Shown here: one piece after another, positions 36,290-44,242 of the stretch | Layout: every line of letters starts with the position of its first letter | Numbering within the stretch: the stretch's first letter is position 1 | Assembly (NCBI GenBank): GCA_012271135.1 | Contig: JAAXGZ010000104.1 | Span: 1 to 54,669 of the forward strand | Direction: 5' to 3' | DNA: 54,669 nucleotides | Origin: Caldilineales bacterium | Lineage (GTDB): Bacteria > Chloroflexota > Anaerolineae > Caldilineales > Caldilineaceae | Notes under the pieces: generated by a model | What the model saw: only the letters and a program-made list of their open reading frames with translations | Told to the model about the DNA's origin: nothing | The model's database searches: none | Position numbers and translations under genes: made by a program

Positions 36290-37621
36290 TCAAAGCGTCA
36301 ACCAAAGGTAGGGTCGTTCCGCGAACTGTTTGATGCGTTGCAGGAATCTGGCGGCCGGCGCGCCGTCCACCGCCTTGTGGTCGAACACCAGACTCAAGGC
36401 CATGGCATGCCCCACACCGATGTCCTGCCGTGCCTCGTCCATCACCATCGGCTTGACGGTGATGCGGCCCAGGCCCAGGATGGCCGTGTGCCCCACCGGG
36501 AGAATCGGGGTGAAGTGGTCCACATCCATGGCTCCCAGGTTCGTCAGGGTGAAGGTGCTCCCCTGCATGTCCCGGCCCTTCAGGTGGCCGGTCCGGGCCC
36601 GGTCGATCAGGTCGGTGGTGTCCGCATGGATCTGACCAAGGTTCTTTTGGTGGACATGCCGAACCACCGGAACCAACAGCCCCCGGTCGGTGTGGACCGC
36701 CAGCCCGATGTCCACCTGTTCATTCATGCGCACCCCGCCTTCTAGCACGGTGGCGTTCATAACGGGGTGGTCCAAAAGGACATGCGCCGAGATTTTGAGA
36801 AACAGATCGTTGTAGGTGGGAACATCGGCGCGAGCATCCGCCTTCAAATGATCCCGCAGCCGCACCAGCTCGGTGGCGTTCAATTCCGTCGTCAGGGTCA
36901 CCGGTGCGGACCGGGCCAGGCTTTGGGTCAGATTGGCGGCGATGGCCTGACGGGTGGGGGTGAACGGTATCGCGTCCTCTTGAAGCTTGGCGGCGGCACC
37001 AAGCTGCTGCACCATGTCCACGGTGATGCGAACTTTCGGGAAAGCCTTGGCCAGTTCATCCATGCCCACACCCAGTTCGCGGGCCAACCTTCGGGCCACG
37101 GGCGAAATGGACTGGATGCCGGACGTACGGACTGCTGCGGCAGCCCGTACGTCGCGTTCAACAATGCGTCCAGTGCGGCCGCTGCCCTGCAGGACAGTCC
37201 AGTCCACCCCCAATTCCAACGCCGCCTTTCGGGCTCGGGGACTGATTGCCGGACGCGCCTGGCCGGCGGAACTGCGATCGGCTCCGGTGGAAACGGTCCC
37301 AGGGGCGGGCATGTCGGCCTCGGTGGCGACCTGTCGGGTGAAAGCACGGTCCGCCGAAACTGCAGGCGGATCTTCCCCGTCTTCCAGAATGTAGGCCAGC
37401 AGTTGGCCCACCGGCACGGTGTCACCCGGTTGCGGCGCGTCCGGCGGAATGTGCAGGATGCCCCCGTCCAGCGACTCGATCTCCTCGACCGCCTTGTCCC
37501 CCTCCACCGCGAACAACACATCTCCCGGCTTCACCGACGCGCCGCTGGGCATCAGCCATTCCTTCAGCACCCCTTCGGTGGCGGTCCAGCCCAGACGGGG
37601 CATCACCACTTCCACTGCCAT
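36290..37621 (-). CDS. dihydrolipoamide acyltransferase, E2 of a 2-oxoacid/acetoin dehydrogenase complex
   Basis: The 443-residue protein has an N-terminal lipoyl domain (EGDKAVEEIE, lipoyl Lys43). Two stretches that look like peripheral-subunit-binding domains follow (ISPRARKAALELGVDW and ISPVARRLARELGVGMDEL). The C-terminal catalytic acyltransferase domain has LSLVFDHKAVDGAPAARFL, the HxxxDG active site. E2 carries the acyl group from E1 on its lipoyl arm to CoA. It is the last gene after E1alpha and E1beta on the same strand. A start at ATG 37621 gives MAVEVVMPRLG, the usual lipoyl-domain start. No E3 (lipoamide dehydrogenase) gene is nearby. Confidence 0.9.
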   Translation of the reverse strand: MAVEVVMPRLGWTATEGVLKEWLMPSGASVKPGDVLFAVEGDKAVEEIESLDGGILHIPPDAPQPGDTVPVGQLLAYILEDGEDPPAVSADRAFTRQVATEADMPAPGTVSTGADRSSAGQARPAISPRARKAALELGVDWTVLQGSGRTGRIVERDVRAAAAVRTSGIQSISPVARRLARELGVGMDELAKAFPKVRITVDMVQQLGAAAKLQEDAIPFTPTRQAIAANLTQSLARSAPVTLTTELNATELVRLRDHLKADARADVPTYNDLFLKISAHVLLDHPVMNATVLEGGVRMNEQVDIGLAVHTDRGLLVPVVRHVHQKNLGQIHADTTDLIDRARTGHLKGRDMQGSTFTLTNLGAMDVDHFTPILPVGHTAILGLGRITVKPMVMDEARQDIGVGHAMALSLVFDHKAVDGAPAARFLQRIKQFAERPYLWLTL

Positions 37622-37652
37622 CGATACCCACCACCCGCCATGAATCGTCCGG

Positions 37653-38642
37653 TTATTCGGCCAGCAGGTCGCGGAGAGCTTGGACGACCGCATCCTGGGA
37701 AGGAACCACCGCCTGCTCCAACGAAGGACTGTAGGGAATGGGTACGTAGGCGCCGTTCAACCGGGCAACGGGCGCATCCAACAGGTCGAAGCCGTCCGTA
37801 CAAACCCTAGCGCTGATTTCCGCGCCCACACCGCATGGCTGGTAGTCCTCGTCGGCAATCAGCAGCCGACCGGTCTTGGCCACCGATTCCAGAATGGTGG
37901 CCGTATCCAACGGCGCGATGCTCACCAGGTCAATCACTTCGATGTCATGGCCGGACCCGGCCAGGCTGTCGGCTGCCGCAAGGGCCTTGGGGGTCATCAC
38001 GCCGACGGCCACGACGGTGGCGTGCCGGCCGGTACGCCTGACCCGGGCCCTTCCCAAGGGTTCCAGGTACGGTTCGGACGGTACTTCACCCCGGGTTGCC
38101 AGCAGCAGCTTGTGTTCCAGGAACAGCACGGGATCGTCGCTGCGAATGGCTGTCTTGAGCAGGCCCTTGGCATCGCGCGGGGTCGAAGGCACGACGACCT
38201 TGAACCCGGGCTGGTGCAGGAAGAAAGGGTAGTAGTTGCCCGAATGGTGGGTGGCCGCGGAGCCGCCAACCCCGATGCACCCTCTCAGTACCATGGGCAT
38301 GCGCAGTCGTCCGCTGCTCATGTACTGGATCTTGGCCACCTGGTTGACCAATTCCCCGAAGGCATCCAGGATGAAATCCAGAAACATGAAGTCCACCACC
38401 GGCCGCGCGCCCGCCATGGCAGCACCGGTGCACATGCCCACAAAGCCTCTTTCGGTGATGGGGGTGTCGCGAATCCGACTGGGACCGAATCGGTCGAACA
38501 GGCCCAAGGTGGTGTTGAAGTTGCCGCCCCTTTCGCCGATGCCTTCCCCCACCACGAAAACGGAGGCGTCGCGCTCCATCTCCTCCGCCAGACCCTCGCG
38601 GGCGGCTTCGGTAAACGTCAGTGTCTGCGACGCGGCACTCAT
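37653..38642 (-). CDS. E1 beta subunit of a pyruvate/acetoin-type dehydrogenase
   Basis: The 329-residue protein is the transketolase-like beta subunit of a thiamine-diphosphate dehydrogenase. It shows FVVGEGIGERGGNFNTT, RDTPITERGFVGMCTGAAM, HHSGNYYPFF and VPSTPRDAKGLLKTAI. The C-terminal transketolase domain contains IEVIDLVSIAPLD. With the alpha subunit it forms the decarboxylase that loads the E2 lipoyl group. Its ATG overlaps the E1alpha stop by four bases (ATGA at 38639-38642), and E2 follows after 31 bases. Sequence alone does not settle pyruvate against acetoin as substrate; the pattern looks closest to acetoin dehydrogenase (AcoB-like). Confidence 0.9.
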   Translation of the reverse strand: MSAASQTLTFTEAAREGLAEEMERDASVFVVGEGIGERGGNFNTTLGLFDRFGPSRIRDTPITERGFVGMCTGAAMAGARPVVDFMFLDFILDAFGELVNQVAKIQYMSSGRLRMPMVLRGCIGVGGSAATHHSGNYYPFFLHQPGFKVVVPSTPRDAKGLLKTAIRSDDPVLFLEHKLLLATRGEVPSEPYLEPLGRARVRRTGRHATVVAVGVMTPKALAAADSLAGSGHDIEVIDLVSIAPLDTATILESVAKTGRLLIADEDYQPCGVGAEISARVCTDGFDLLDAPVARLNGAYVPIPYSPSLEQAVVPSQDAVVQALRDLLAE

Positions 38643-39664
38643 GAGCGCCGCGCCGCCTCGGCGGAGTCGGAGGAATCCACGAAGTCGAAGACGGTGCGGG
38701 GATCGGGCCAGGGGCTCGCCTTGGCGAACTCGATGGCTGCCAACGCCTCCGTTCGGGCCTTGTCCTCCCACGCCGAGATTTCGTCCGCCGCAACGCGCCC
38801 CGTGCCCACGAGATGGCTGCGCAGCAAGGCAATCGGATCCCGCGCCCTCCAGGAGTCGACTTCCTCCTGCGTGCGGTAGCCAACCTCCGGCATGCCCTCG
38901 GCATGGGCCCGCGTGCGATAGGTCTTGCATTCCAGCAGGGTGGGCCCGTCCCCCCGGCGGGCCCGGGCCACCGCCTCCTCGGCCACGGTGTCCACTTCCA
39001 TCACATTGTTGCCGTCCACCGCCCGCCCCGGACAACCGTACCCCTCGGCCCGCATGGCAACTTCCGGGTTGCCGGCGGCGTAGGCGAACGGCACTTCAGT
39101 GGCATACAGGTTGTTCTCGCAGACGAAGACAACCGGCAGATCCCAGATGGAAGCCAGGTTGAGACCTTCGTGAAAGGCGCCGTTGTTGACGGCACCGTCC
39201 CCAAAGAAGGCCACGGCGACCCGGTCCTCGCCATTCAACTGAAAGGCATAGCCCGCACCCACGGCCTGGAGGATGTTGGGGCCCACGATACCGGTGGTAC
39301 CCATCATGCCCACTTCCGGAGAGAAGAGATGCATGCTGCCGCCCCTGCCTCCCGAACAACCGGTGGCCCGTCCGAACAGTTCCGCTGCGACCTCCGTAGC
39401 CGCCACGCCCTTGGCAAGGGCGTGGCCATGCCCCCGATGTGTTGAAAAGACAGCGTCCTCGACCTGGAGATGAGCGCAGACTCCCACCGCAACGGCCTCC
39501 TGACCGACATAGGTGTGACAGGCCCCCATGACGTGGCCGTCCCGGTACGCGCGGGCGAGCTGCAATTCCGTTTCCCGAATTTTGAGCATCTCCTTGTAGA
39601 GATGAAGCTCCCGATCCGGATGATCCGAAACGGCAGCAGCGTGGACGGTCTGTGCGACGGACAT
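38639..39664 (-). CDS. E1 alpha subunit of a pyruvate/acetoin-type dehydrogenase
   Basis: The 341-residue subunit contains the thiamine-diphosphate motif GDGAVNNGAFHEGLNLA with its closing CENN. It also has STHRGHGHALAKG, GRGGSMHLF and YRTRAHAEG. The overall pattern is like AcoA and PdhA. ATG 39664 gives MSVAQTVHAAAV; the frame is open 32 codons further upstream, without similarity. The gene starts 11 bases after the SDR stop, so SDR-E1alpha-E1beta-E2 form one operon. Confidence 0.9.
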   Translation of the reverse strand: MSVAQTVHAAAVSDHPDRELHLYKEMLKIRETELQLARAYRDGHVMGACHTYVGQEAVAVGVCAHLQVEDAVFSTHRGHGHALAKGVAATEVAAELFGRATGCSGGRGGSMHLFSPEVGMMGTTGIVGPNILQAVGAGYAFQLNGEDRVAVAFFGDGAVNNGAFHEGLNLASIWDLPVVFVCENNLYATEVPFAYAAGNPEVAMRAEGYGCPGRAVDGNNVMEVDTVAEEAVARARRGDGPTLLECKTYRTRAHAEGMPEVGYRTQEEVDSWRARDPIALLRSHLVGTGRVAADEISAWEDKARTEALAAIEFAKASPWPDPRTVFDFVDSSDSAEAARRS

Positions 39665-39675
39665 CGTCTTCTGCC

Positions 39676-40479
39676 TCAAAACACTCCGGTTCCCGGCGTG
39701 CCTCCGGCATTCATGGCCAGATTGCCGCCGTCCATGGGGATCAGGGTCCCAGTGATCCATGAACTGGCGGGGGATGCCAGCAACACGGCCAATCCCTTGA
39801 TGTCCCGCGGATGACCCAGTCTGCCCCTGGGTATTCCGGAGAGGTATTGCGCCTCCAGACCGGGATCGGAAGCGATGCGCTCCCTCAGGCCGGGATTGAG
39901 CACCTGGGCGGGCAGGATGGCGTTCACCCGCACGCCCCGACCGCTCCAGGCCGTACTGAGTTCACGGGTCATCTGCACCACCGCTCCCATGGCCATGCTG
40001 TAGGCGATATGGCCCCTGCCCAAGGCGGTGATGCTGGCCAGGGATCCGATGTTGACGATGCTGCCCGACTGCCGGGCCAGCATGCGCCGTCCGGCCTGCT
40101 GGCACATGGCGAACCGACCCACCACCAAGTTCTGCAGAACCTGTTTCACGTCATCGATTGCAATGTCTTCCGGCTGGGCCAATAAACCGTCTCCCGCCAC
40201 GTTGCCCAGAAAATCCATATGACCCAACTCACGGTCATGAAGCTGAAACAGGGCTTCGATCTGTTCCGGTTCCGATACGTCGCAGACCTGAGGCACCACG
40301 GTACGACCCAATGTCGAAATGACGTGGGCGGTTTCGTCCATGCCTGCCCCGTTGCGATCCGCCAATGTCACATCGGCGCCGGCCTCGGCCACGGCAATGG
40401 AGATGGCCTTGCCCAAACCGCTGGCGGCGCCCGACACCACGGCTGCCATGCCGCTGAGGTCGAACTGTTCAAGGATCAT
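39676..40479 (-). CDS. short-chain dehydrogenase/reductase with an altered YxxxK motif
   Basis: This 267-residue classical SDR has the Rossmann motif SGAASGLGKAI (16-26), the GNVAG strand, a candidate catalytic Ser146 (NIGSLAS) and Tyr160. The lysine that should follow four residues later is Met164 (YSMAM), so proton relay may be altered. The C-terminus reads SSWITGTLIPMDGG, as in 3-oxoacyl- or gluconate-dehydrogenase-like members. It is the first gene of the operon with the E1/E2 subunits and could make or consume their hydroxy/keto substrate. ATG 40479 is the start. The 449-base gap upstream is shared with the divergent GH36 gene. Confidence 0.88.
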   Translation of the reverse strand: MILEQFDLSGMAAVVSGAASGLGKAISIAVAEAGADVTLADRNGAGMDETAHVISTLGRTVVPQVCDVSEPEQIEALFQLHDRELGHMDFLGNVAGDGLLAQPEDIAIDDVKQVLQNLVVGRFAMCQQAGRRMLARQSGSIVNIGSLASITALGRGHIAYSMAMGAVVQMTRELSTAWSGRGVRVNAILPAQVLNPGLRERIASDPGLEAQYLSGIPRGRLGHPRDIKGLAVLLASPASSWITGTLIPMDGGNLAMNAGGTPGTGVF

Positions 40480-40928
40480 GGAACTTCACGGTTCCCAAAG
40501 GCTGGCGGCAATTTCCACCCGGAAAGGGCCGGGTGTCGCATTGTAGCGGATGGGATCGCCCACTGTTGACCGACGTCAATCAAGACAGGCTCCGGTCCTT
40601 CGACCGGGTCCAGGCGTAACCACACGGAATCATCGTCACCGAACCCAGGCACGTTGTTGGAACCCGGCCCATCCCAACAACAGCATCCCGAACGGCCATG
40701 TGTCCCGCCACCTGTTTGGTCCGCCGACAGAGTGAAATCCGAGTGGAATGTGACAGTGGCACCGGCCACCCCGGTCGCTTTCGGGCCGATCGGCACCCCC
40801 TCGCAAGGCACAAACCTGTTGGTGATAACCTGCCCTGCAACAGGCCGGGCTCAATACTGGCGCTTCAGGTGCGCTCGTGCATGCCTCGCCTGACCATTGC
40901 CCATCGCCGTTCAACGAGGAGCGATGAC
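40480..40928. other. divergent regulatory region between SDR and GH36 genes
   Basis: No gene is seen. Two inverted repeats could be operators: TTGAC-CGAC-GTCAA near 40565-40580, and CCTGTTG...CAACAGG at 40815-40844. The latter encloses TGATAACCT, a weak extended -10 for the GH36 gene. No regulator gene is encoded nearby. Confidence 0.35.
40815..40844 (+). promoter_or_regulatory. possible operator overlapping a weak GH36 promoter
   Basis: Seven-base arms CCTGTTG and CAACAGG are separated by 16 bases that include TGATAACCT at 40823-40831. The site lies about 85 bases before the GH36 start. A repressor binding here could block the promoter, but this is speculative. Confidence 0.25.
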
Positions 40929-43052
40929 ATGAGGCCTGAGCCTTCACCCATGTTCACCGACGTGGACAGACAGGATGATCCGCACCCGACCTGGACATTC
41001 CGCACGGGCCTGGTGGCCTATCAGGAATCGCTGATTGGTGGCCAACTGGTCGGCCGGGGCTGGAACGGAGCAGGGTTCATGGCACCGGAAAGTCAGCGCA
41101 TCGACACAAGTCAACATGCCGAGTCCCAGGCTTTCACACTGGAGATCGACGGGCAGTCCCTGCGTTCCCACTGGTCCTTGGCGTCCGAAGCGGTTGTACC
41201 CGTCGAAACCGGGATCGAGTTCGTCATGTCGCTGACACACACCCACCGTCCCGTTTCGGTCAAAGTGCACACGCAGTTGGACGGAACCTGCTTCATGAAG
41301 AGGTGGTTGGAGGTTTCCAACCATTCGGAAGCAGCCGTGCCGCTGTCGGCCGCCGGTTCCTGGTCCGGGGTGTTCCAATCCATCTCGGAGAGGACCTTTG
41401 GCGTACCCGGCCCGTATCGACTCGGATACTTCCAGGATTCCCATTGGGGCAACTGCGGCGATTTCGACTGGCAGGAAGTGCCGTACGCGGGCTACAGGAT
41501 CGACGGATACTTTCGCCGGGACCGCCATCGCCATCCCATGTTCATCCTGAACAACCGGGAGACGGGAGAGAACCTGATCGGCACCTTGGCGTTTTCGGGC
41601 GGATACAGCTTCGAGTTCGATCTGGACGATGGAGCCGCCCGCGGCACGTCCCGCATGTCGTTCAAGGCGGGTCCCACCGGCCCGGCCCCCTTGCGGGTGC
41701 TGGATCCCGGAGAAACAGTGGCCACGCCCCCGCTGCATCTTGGCTTGGTGATTGGGGATCTCGACGACTGCATCAATGCCTTGCACGACCATACCCGCCG
41801 CAGTGTGTTCCGGCCCTGGATGCCCGGCAAGAGCGGCCTGATCACCAGCGGCATCGGTCCCGAAATGGAGGTTACGGAAGAGGCCGTGATGCATGAAATC
41901 GAGATGGCCGCCCAAATGGGGGTTGAACTGTTCATTCTCGACGCATCATGGTATGCGGAACCTTACGGCGACTGGTTCGCCACTGCGGGCGACTGGGAAG
42001 TAAATCGCCGGCGGTTTCCCAAGGGCATCGAACATTTTGTGGAAAGTGCCCACGAGCGGGGCCTGCTCTTCGGTCTGTGGATGGAGCCCGAAAGATTGGG
42101 CACCGCGAGCCAAACCCGCAAGGCACATCCCGAATGGGTTGCCCGCCGCTACGACGACACGCCCTACGAAACCGGCCTGATCGATCTCACCAACCCGGAA
42201 GTGGCGGCATGGGTCGAGGCCAACATCACGCGTCTCATCGAGACCTACGGCCTGGATTGCTTCCGGCTCGACTACAACGTCGGTTTTCTGGAGGCGGCAG
42301 GCTACTCCGAACGGCACGGATGGCTCGAAAACCGCTATTGGCGGCAGTGCGAGAACCTGTACGGCCTCTTCGATCGTCTCACCCGCAAGTTTCCCGATGT
42401 CATATTTCAGAATTGCGCCAGTGGCGGAGCCCGTACGGATTTGGGGTTCCTGCGTTATTTCGACCACACCTGGGTCACGGATCACCAGATCGCGCCCCGG
42501 TCGTTTTCCATCACCAGCGGCATGTCCATGGCCCTGCCGCCCGAACGCATGGACAGGTTGATCGGGTATGGCCAGTACTGCGGGCGCACCGCGGACATCG
42601 ACTTTCAGGGCCGACTGGCCCTGTTCACGCATGCCACCATGGGGTGGTACCACCTGATTGGCGCCAAACCCAACTTGGCGCAGCGACCCCATGTCGAACG
42701 GTTCGTGAACCTGTACAAGGAGGTGGCCCGTCCCATGCACGGTGAGAGTCGGATCTATCACCACACCCCTACGCACGACGGGCTGGAACCCTCGGGCTGG
42801 GGTGCCCTGGAGTTGGCGCATCGGGACCGATCCCGCTCCATGGCCGGTGTGTTTCGGCTCCAGGACCCGGCGGAACCGGTGTACCACATGCGGTTCAAAG
42901 GTGTGGATCCGGGTACGCGCTACTCCGTGAGGTTCGACAACGAGGACACCGAGGCGGTCATGGATGGTTACCACCTGAAGTATGTCGGGATACCTGTCCG
43001 GCTCGACAACCCCTTGACTTCGCAGCTGTTCGTGGCCGAAGCCGTGACGTAG
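40929..43052 (+). CDS. GH36 alpha-galactosidase
   Basis: The 707-residue protein is a clan GH-D, GH36-type alpha-galactosidase, which removes terminal alpha-galactose from sugars such as melibiose and raffinose. The large N-terminal beta domain includes SHWGNCGDFDWQEVPYAGYR. In the barrel are ELFILDASWYAEP, LLFGLWMEPERL, the likely nucleophile Asp448 in CFRLDYNVGF and the likely acid/base Asp518 in VTDHQIAPRS. FQNCASGGARTDLGFLR is typical of the family. Relatives usually have KWDMN and SDNTDA, so this is a divergent member and substrate preference may differ. ATG 40929 has a GAGGAG ribosome site seven bases upstream. There is no signal peptide, so it acts in the cytoplasm on imported sugar. 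Confidence 0.85.
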   Translation: MRPEPSPMFTDVDRQDDPHPTWTFRTGLVAYQESLIGGQLVGRGWNGAGFMAPESQRIDTSQHAESQAFTLEIDGQSLRSHWSLASEAVVPVETGIEFVMSLTHTHRPVSVKVHTQLDGTCFMKRWLEVSNHSEAAVPLSAAGSWSGVFQSISERTFGVPGPYRLGYFQDSHWGNCGDFDWQEVPYAGYRIDGYFRRDRHRHPMFILNNRETGENLIGTLAFSGGYSFEFDLDDGAARGTSRMSFKAGPTGPAPLRVLDPGETVATPPLHLGLVIGDLDDCINALHDHTRRSVFRPWMPGKSGLITSGIGPEMEVTEEAVMHEIEMAAQMGVELFILDASWYAEPYGDWFATAGDWEVNRRRFPKGIEHFVESAHERGLLFGLWMEPERLGTASQTRKAHPEWVARRYDDTPYETGLIDLTNPEVAAWVEANITRLIETYGLDCFRLDYNVGFLEAAGYSERHGWLENRYWRQCENLYGLFDRLTRKFPDVIFQNCASGGARTDLGFLRYFDHTWVTDHQIAPRSFSITSGMSMALPPERMDRLIGYGQYCGRTADIDFQGRLALFTHATMGWYHLIGAKPNLAQRPHVERFVNLYKEVARPMHGESRIYHHTPTHDGLEPSGWGALELAHRDRSRSMAGVFRLQDPAEPVYHMRFKGVDPGTRYSVRFDNEDTEAVMDGYHLKYVGIPVRLDNPLTSQLFVAEAVT

Positions 43053-43200
43053 GTCCGGTTGGACATCCGGGGCCTGCGACATGAAAACCAGCCGCCAGCC
43101 CGGCCGCGCTCATCGCAATAGTCCCTCGCGTACAGCATCGGCGCGACAATTACAAGTCGGTAATGCGGGTACACATTGGAAGTAGCGGCAGGCACTTTCC

Positions 43201-43476
43201 ATGGCCGGGGTTCAATTGGCGATTCCTGATGCCGACCGCGACCGTTTCGTTCGTCAGGCGCGGTGAGAGGGAATGTCCTTGAGTGCCTGGCTGTTTGTTG
43301 CTGCCCACACGCGCCTTAAGGAACGGCAACGCTCCAAACCCTTCAAGTCCCCTGAAGATGTCAAGGGATTTTTCAAGATGCGCGATGCCCTGGAAGGTCC
43401 CGAAACTGAACCCGACTGGGAGGAACACCTGCGTGCCATCAGCGAGTCGCGAGCAGCAGGAGCCACCGATACGTGA
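43201..43476 (+). pseudogene. vapB antitoxin with an in-frame stop
   Basis: This is a second copy of the VapB gene at 51377-51652. Reading from ATG 43201 gives MAGVQLAIPDADRDRFVRQAR, then a TGA at 43264-43266 where the intact copy has an Arg codon. After that the frame continues EGMSLSAWLFVAAHTRLKE through to GATDT. Apart from the nonsense codon the protein is about three-quarters identical to its paralogue. A downstream ATG (43273) could only give a peptide lacking the DNA-binding N-terminus. The gene is dead, and its toxin partner is also broken. Confidence 0.75.
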
Positions 43477-43871
43477 GTTTCGCCGATATGTAATGTGTTA
43501 AACATGCAGCGGGACTACCGCGCACCCTCAAACCACCTGCCAGGAACTTCTTCATCGAGGCGCACCGGTGCCGTATGTCACTTGGCACTTGGGTGACAGT
43601 CCTCCGGGACTCGGCACACGCATATCCGGCCGCGGAAGGCCGCGCGTATTCGATGCGGCACTGGTGCTGATGTCCAACATCGGCGTCGAAGTTTGGCCTT
43701 GGGAAGAAGCCGATGTCGAATTGGCCCGGCGGCTCCACGAACTCCACCCCACGTACGTTCCAAGCCCGCGATCCCTGTCGCATGGCAAGTTGTGGCCAAC
43801 GTGGGGTCAGGGAAATGAAGACCTTCGATCAGACTCTCGCCGCGGTATTCTCCGGCTCGTCAAGCCCGTAG
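43473..43871 (+). pseudogene. degraded vapC PIN-domain toxin
   Basis: The DNA aligns along its length with the intact vapC at 51649-52044, but the start ATG is GTG and the VDTN active-site region is lost. Several indels put the conserved pieces in different frames; one piece reads GRPRVFDAALVLMSNIGVEVW, another EADVELARRLHELHPT. A stop codon in the position of the intact one (43869-43871) closes the copy. No PIN nuclease could be made. Confidence 0.7.
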
Positions 43872-44242
43872 GGGCAGGCACCCGTTGTTTCCTTGAAGCT
43901 CTTGGGCAGCCGGCACGCGTGGGGAGCAATGGAGAGCAACTTCGAGACCGTCAAGCAGGAAGTGGGACGGATGCAAGGCCCGACGGGTACCGGCACATCA
44001 CGCCGGCCTTGCCGCGGGAAACCGCGCGCATGGCAACCGGCCCCGTCAAAAATGCCGTTTCCGACACCCTGAGGGCTTTGCTAGAATCCGGTCATTCCCG
44101 GTTGCCTCCCAAGCGCAGCTTCGGTGTCCGAATGCAGTCATGGCCGGATTCCGCCACAGGCTGTTTCGTCTTGGCGACGGCCGGAATGCGGCGCCGCTTG
44201 GAGTGTTGGCGCTGCGGACACAATCCAACAGGAGTCAGCGAG
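43872..44242. other. leader region of the ABC transporter operon
   Basis: No gene is recognised. The first about 15 bases still match the sequence following the intact vapC, up to CCTTGA. An extended -10 promoter and a GGAG ribosome site (44231-44234) for the binding-protein gene are in this stretch. Confidence 0.4.
44059..44087 (+). promoter_or_regulatory. promoter of the sugar ABC operon
   Basis: TTCCGA at 44059-44064 and TAGAAT at 44082-44087 are 17 bases apart. The -10 is extended (TGCTAGAAT). The leader to the ATG at 44243 would be about 150 bases. Confidence 0.45.

Noticed and set aside
43568..44242. A 225-codon N-terminal extension of the ABC binding protein
   Set aside because: It covers the decayed vapC and leader DNA, while a Tat-lipoprotein signal with a ribosome site starts at 44243.
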